Source: Oceanobacter sp. 1_MG-2023 (GTDB lineage: Bacteria > Pseudomonadota > Gammaproteobacteria > Pseudomonadales > Oceanobacteraceae). From it: a stretch of 64,000 bases of DNA. The DNA lies in contig NZ_JAUYWA010000002.1 in NCBI RefSeq assembly GCF_030689025.1, forward strand, positions 226,994-290,993. Direction: 5' to 3'. The translations under genes were made by a program, and so were the position numbers. The notes below the pieces were generated by a model that did not search any database, had not been told where the DNA came from, and saw only the letters and a list, made by a program, of their open reading frames with translations. Of this stretch, positions 61,848-64,000 are shown piece by piece. Position 1 is the first letter of the stretch; each line of letters begins with the position of its first letter.

Positions 61848-63671
61848 ATGTGTGGCATTGTCGGAGCAGTAGCCCAGCGGGATGTAGTCGAAATATTGCT
61901 GGAAGGCTTGCGTCGTCTCGAATACCGGGGCTATGACTCTGCTGGCGTCGCCATTCTCGACGCCACCCAACCGGCACCGGCACTGACCCGGGTGCGACGA
62001 CTGGGCAAGGTGCAGGAACTGGCCAATGCCATCGCGGCAACCGGCTTGCCCGGAGGACTGGGCATTGCCCATACACGCTGGGCCACCCACGGCGAACCCT
62101 CCGAAGCCAACGCCCATCCCCATATCTCCGGGGATATTGCCGTCGTTCACAACGGCATTATTGAAAACCACGCCAGTCTGCGCCGGGAATTAGAAGCCGA
62201 CGGCTACCACTTTGAATCCCAGACCGATACCGAAGTGATCGCCCACCTGATCGCCCGAGCAGTAACCTCCGGCGAGTCTTTGCTGGCCGCCGTCAAACAG
62301 GTACGCCAACGTCTGGAAGGCGCTTACGGCATGGTCGCCGTGAACCGCGCCACTCCCGACCGCATGGTCGTTGCCCGTTCCGGCAGCCCGCTGGTGATTG
62401 GTTTCGGGATTGGCGAACACTTCGTCGCCTCCGACCAGCTCGCACTGCTGCCAGTAACCCGCAAATTTGCCTTTCTCGAAGAAGGCGACGTGGCCGAGAT
62501 CACCCGCCAGAGTGTGCAGATATTCAACATCGACAACGAAGCCGTTGAACGAGAGACCCGCGAAACCTCAGTCGAACACGACGCCGGCGACAAAGGCGAA
62601 TATCGCCACTACATGCTCAAGGAAATCCACGAGCAGCCCCAAGCCATCGCCAACACCCTCGAAGGACGCCTGCACAACGGCCAGCTCAACCTTGAAGCCC
62701 TGGGTGACCTCAGTGGCATCGACAACGTCCAGATCATCGCCTGCGGCACCAGCTACCATGCTGGCGTAACCGCCCGCTACTGGATCGAAGCCCTGGCCGG
62801 ACTCAGCTGCAACGTCGAAATCGCCTCCGAATTCCGCTATCGCCAGCCCGTCGTCAGACCCAACACCTTGCTGGTAACCATCTCCCAGAGCGGTGAAACG
62901 GCAGATACGCTGGCAGCACTGAAACTGGCCAAACAACTGGGGTTTCGCAAAACCCTCTCCATTTGCAACGTACCCGGCTCCTCGCTGGTGCGTGAATCCG
63001 ATATGGCGCTGATGACCCGCGCCGGTGCCGAAATTGGCGTTGCCTCCACCAAAGCCTTTACCACCCAGCTCACCGCATTGTTACTGCTTACCGCCGGGCT
63101 GGCGCAACAACACCCCGATGCCGATGCCATTCAGCAGCGCATCGCCACCGCCCTGGCCCAACTGCCAGGACTGATCCAGCAAGCACTGAAAATGAACGAC
63201 CAGATCGAACAACTGGCCGAACGCTTCGCCGACAAACACAACGCCCTGTTCCTTGGCCGTGGCGACCAATACCCCATTGCCATGGAAGGCGCGCTCAAAC
63301 TCAAGGAAATTTCCTACATCCACGCCGAAGCCTATGCCGCCGGAGAACTCAAACACGGCCCGTTGGCACTGATCGACGCCGAAATGCCCATTGTGGTGGT
63401 AGCGCCCCATAACGACCTGGTCGAAAAACTCAAATCCAACATCGAAGAAGTCCGCGCCCGGGGCGGCGAACTCTACGTCTTTGCCGGACAAGCCACCGAA
63501 ATCACCCCCGCCGACAACATGATCGTACTGTCGATGCCCGCCTGCGACGACCTGATCGCCCCGATTGTCTACACCCTGCCACTGCAACTGCTCAGCTACC
63601 ACGTCGCCATTATCAAAGGCACCGACGTCGACCAACCGAGGAACCTGGCCAAAAGCGTGACGGTGGAGTGA
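61848..63671 (+). CDS. glmS: Glucosamine-6-phosphate synthase (isomerizing)
   Basis: The 607-residue enzyme makes glucosamine-6-phosphate from fructose-6-phosphate and glutamine for cell-wall synthesis. The glutaminase half starts [14 protein letters not shown] with the catalytic Cys-2 exposed after Met removal. The sugar-isomerase half has two SIS domains ([16 protein letters not shown] near residue 300, [18 protein letters not shown] near 345, and [20 protein letters not shown] near 483). The ATG at 61848 follows CAGGAGT. The conserved end [11 protein letters not shown] is the recognition region for TnsD of Tn7, and a Tn7-like element lies just beyond it. Confidence 0.97.
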   Translation: MCGIVGAVAQRDVVEILLEGLRRLEYRGYDSAGVAILDATQPAPALTRVRRLGKVQELANAIAATGLPGGLGIAHTRWATHGEPSEANAHPHISGDIAVVHNGIIENHASLRRELEADGYHFESQTDTEVIAHLIARAVTSGESLLAAVKQVRQRLEGAYGMVAVNRATPDRMVVARSGSPLVIGFGIGEHFVASDQLALLPVTRKFAFLEEGDVAEITRQSVQIFNIDNEAVERETRETSVEHDAGDKGEYRHYMLKEIHEQPQAIANTLEGRLHNGQLNLEALGDLSGIDNVQIIACGTSYHAGVTARYWIEALAGLSCNVEIASEFRYRQPVVRPNTLLVTISQSGETADTLAALKLAKQLGFRKTLSICNVPGSSLVRESDMALMTRAGAEIGVASTKAFTTQLTALLLLTAGLAQQHPDADAIQQRIATALAQLPGLIQQALKMNDQIEQLAERFADKHNALFLGRGDQYPIAMEGALKLKEISYIHAEAYAAGELKHGPLALIDAEMPIVVVAPHNDLVEKLKSNIEEVRARGGELYVFAGQATEITPADNMIVLSMPACDDLIAPIVYTLPLQLLSYHVAIIKGTDVDQPRNLAKSVTVE

Positions 63672-63691
63672 TCGGGGTGGTGTAGAGGGCA

Positions 63692-63696
63692 ACCAA
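63692..63696. other. attTn7 insertion point, predicted 5-bp target duplication
   Basis: ACCAA directly precedes the transposon end TGTAGG. The junction is 25 bp past the glmS stop, the canonical Tn7 insertion distance. If correct, ACCAA should recur beyond the far end of the element, outside this window. Confidence 0.65.
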
Positions 63697-63747
63697 TGTA
63701 GGTGCCAAATAAAGTTTGATCGAATCAAATAAAGTTTGATAATAATT

Positions 63748-63773
63748 CCCTCCTGCTTTCCCTGAAAGGAGGG
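63748..63773 (+). promoter_or_regulatory. Hairpin covering the tnsA ribosome-binding site
   Basis: CCCTCCT (63748-63754) pairs with AGGAGGG (63767-63773), which is the Shine-Dalgarno of tnsA 4 bp before its ATG. Folding would block translation and could damp transposase expression, for example in readthrough transcripts from glmS. Confidence 0.5.
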
Positions 63774-63777
63774 AGTT

Positions 63778-63882
63778 ATGTCGTTAGACAACAGTAAACC
63801 ACTCGATAGAGCTGACCAGATAAAGCTGAAGACCCGTGGTAAGGGGGTAGGCGCTGACTACTTGCCTGTAGTGGTCAACTAA
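63778..63882 (+). pseudogene. tnsA: TnsA N-terminal fragment, interrupted by an IS element
   Basis: The frame starts MSLDNSKPLDRAD and contains KLKTRGKGVGADYLP, which matches the RGxGxGxxYxPW entry motif of TnsA, the endonuclease that cuts the 5' ends of Tn7-type elements. Right after YLP, where TnsA proteins continue with W, the sequence switches to the end of an IS3-family element at about 63867. A stop codon comes a few codons later. The ribosome-binding site AGGAGG is strong. The catalytic part of TnsA must lie beyond the insertion, if still present. Confidence 0.7.
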
Positions 63883-64000
63883 TCCCGGACAGTATTTTAA
63901 AGTTTTCCTCAGCTGCAACGGGTGAAATGCCGTCGTTGAATGTATGAGGTCGCTGCCGGTTGTAGTAGTCCATCAGATAACCACCAACATCCTTCTTGGC
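63867..64000 (-). mobile_element. IS3-family insertion sequence, one end (partial)
   Basis: The element end reads TGTAGTGGTCAACTAATCCC, the form of many IS3-family terminal inverted repeats, and the transposase stop lies within it. It continues off the right edge of the window. It is inserted in the tnsA coding sequence. Confidence 0.75.
63875..64000 (-). CDS. IS3-family transposase OrfB, C-terminal fragment
   Basis: Read on the minus strand, the last 41 residues include DVGGYLMDYYNRQRPHTFND and GISPVAAEENFKILSGIS before a TGA at 63877-63875. The YYNxxRPH motif is the classic end of the DDE integrase core of IS3-family OrfB. The rest of the gene lies beyond the window. Confidence 0.9.
   Translation of the reverse strand, partial: AKKDVGGYLMDYYNRQRPHTFNDGISPVAAEENFKILSGIS

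Larger units (their letters stand above)
63697..64000 (+). mobile_element. Right end of a Tn7-like transposon, continuing past the window
   Basis: The end begins TGTAGG and contains two copies of CAAATAAAGTTTGAT (63706-63720 and 63726-63740), 20 bp apart, which look like TnsB-binding sites. A tnsA start follows, facing inward, as in Tn7 where tnsA lies beside the right end next to glmS. The element is interrupted by an IS3-family insertion from about 63867 and extends beyond the window. Confidence 0.75.

Overview
This window is chromosomal DNA from a gammaproteobacterium. The gene sets nudE / yrfG-hslR-hslO-pckA and thrB-DUF2782-polA ... engB-cytochrome c5-cytochrome c4-dsbA, together with gshA-tex, match arrangements known from Pseudomonas and Oceanospirillales-type genomes. 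The exact genus cannot be read from the sequence. Almost all of it is coding. There is one tRNA-Leu and no rRNA or CRISPR array.

Layout. (1) 1-4465, minus strand: the start of a DsbB-like gene, gshA and tex. (2) 4466-15955, plus strand: an 11-kb Ter (TerD-domain) stress island. It has a biosynthetic half (ATP-grasp, a TerD-trypsin protease fusion, PRTase-TRSP, HAD phosphatase, StiP-PELOTA, HpcH/CitE-like lyase) and a structural half (TerZ, TerA, TerB, a TerD remnant, TerD, DUF4236), closed by a strong bidirectional terminator. (3) 15992-20383: housekeeping pckA, hslO, hslR, yrfG and divergent nudE. (4) 20356-23808: a hybrid sensor kinase and lrgAB. (5) 24255-29263: sbcDC. (6) 29306-38209: a probable catabolic cluster with a CHMI-like isomerase, a glutamine-synthetase-like ligase, a Rieske oxygenase with its own reductase and ferredoxin, a TRAP transporter, and a divergent IclR regulator with a palindromic operator candidate between them. 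(7) 38298-41286: a small membrane protein, an OmpA-type lipoprotein, a REP-associated tyrosine transposase (RAYT) flanked by GTGGGTGTCC-type repeats, and tRNA-Leu(UAG). (8) 41421-47175: an AI-2E family permease, cpxRA-like two-component genes, a malic enzyme and htpX. (9) 47300-51794: a TPP-riboswitch-controlled thiamine uptake and salvage operon (TonB receptor, YkoF-like, PnuC/PnuT, kinase). (10) 51828-61618: thrB, DUF2782, polA, a ModE-box-controlled modABC set, engB, two cytochromes c and dsbA. (11) 61848-64000: glmS, followed exactly 25 bp after its stop by the end of a Tn7-like transposon whose tnsA is broken by an IS3-family element.

How the parts fit. The Ter island looks like one accessory system set between otherwise conserved core blocks. 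Its enzymes are the set proposed in the literature to make or modify a nucleoside-like metabolite alongside the TerD/TerB proteins. The protease fusion is its most unusual component. The catabolic cluster reads as uptake (TRAP), gamma-glutamylation (GS-like), ring or side-chain oxidation (three-component Rieske system) and control (IclR). Its substrate is unknown. Mobile DNA acts in three ways: RAYT repeats spread around 39-41 kb and, in frame, inside the Rieske reductase gene; a Tn7-like element sits at the glmS attachment site; and an IS3 element lies inside that transposon.

Starts, domain limits and functions were judged by eye. No database search was run.
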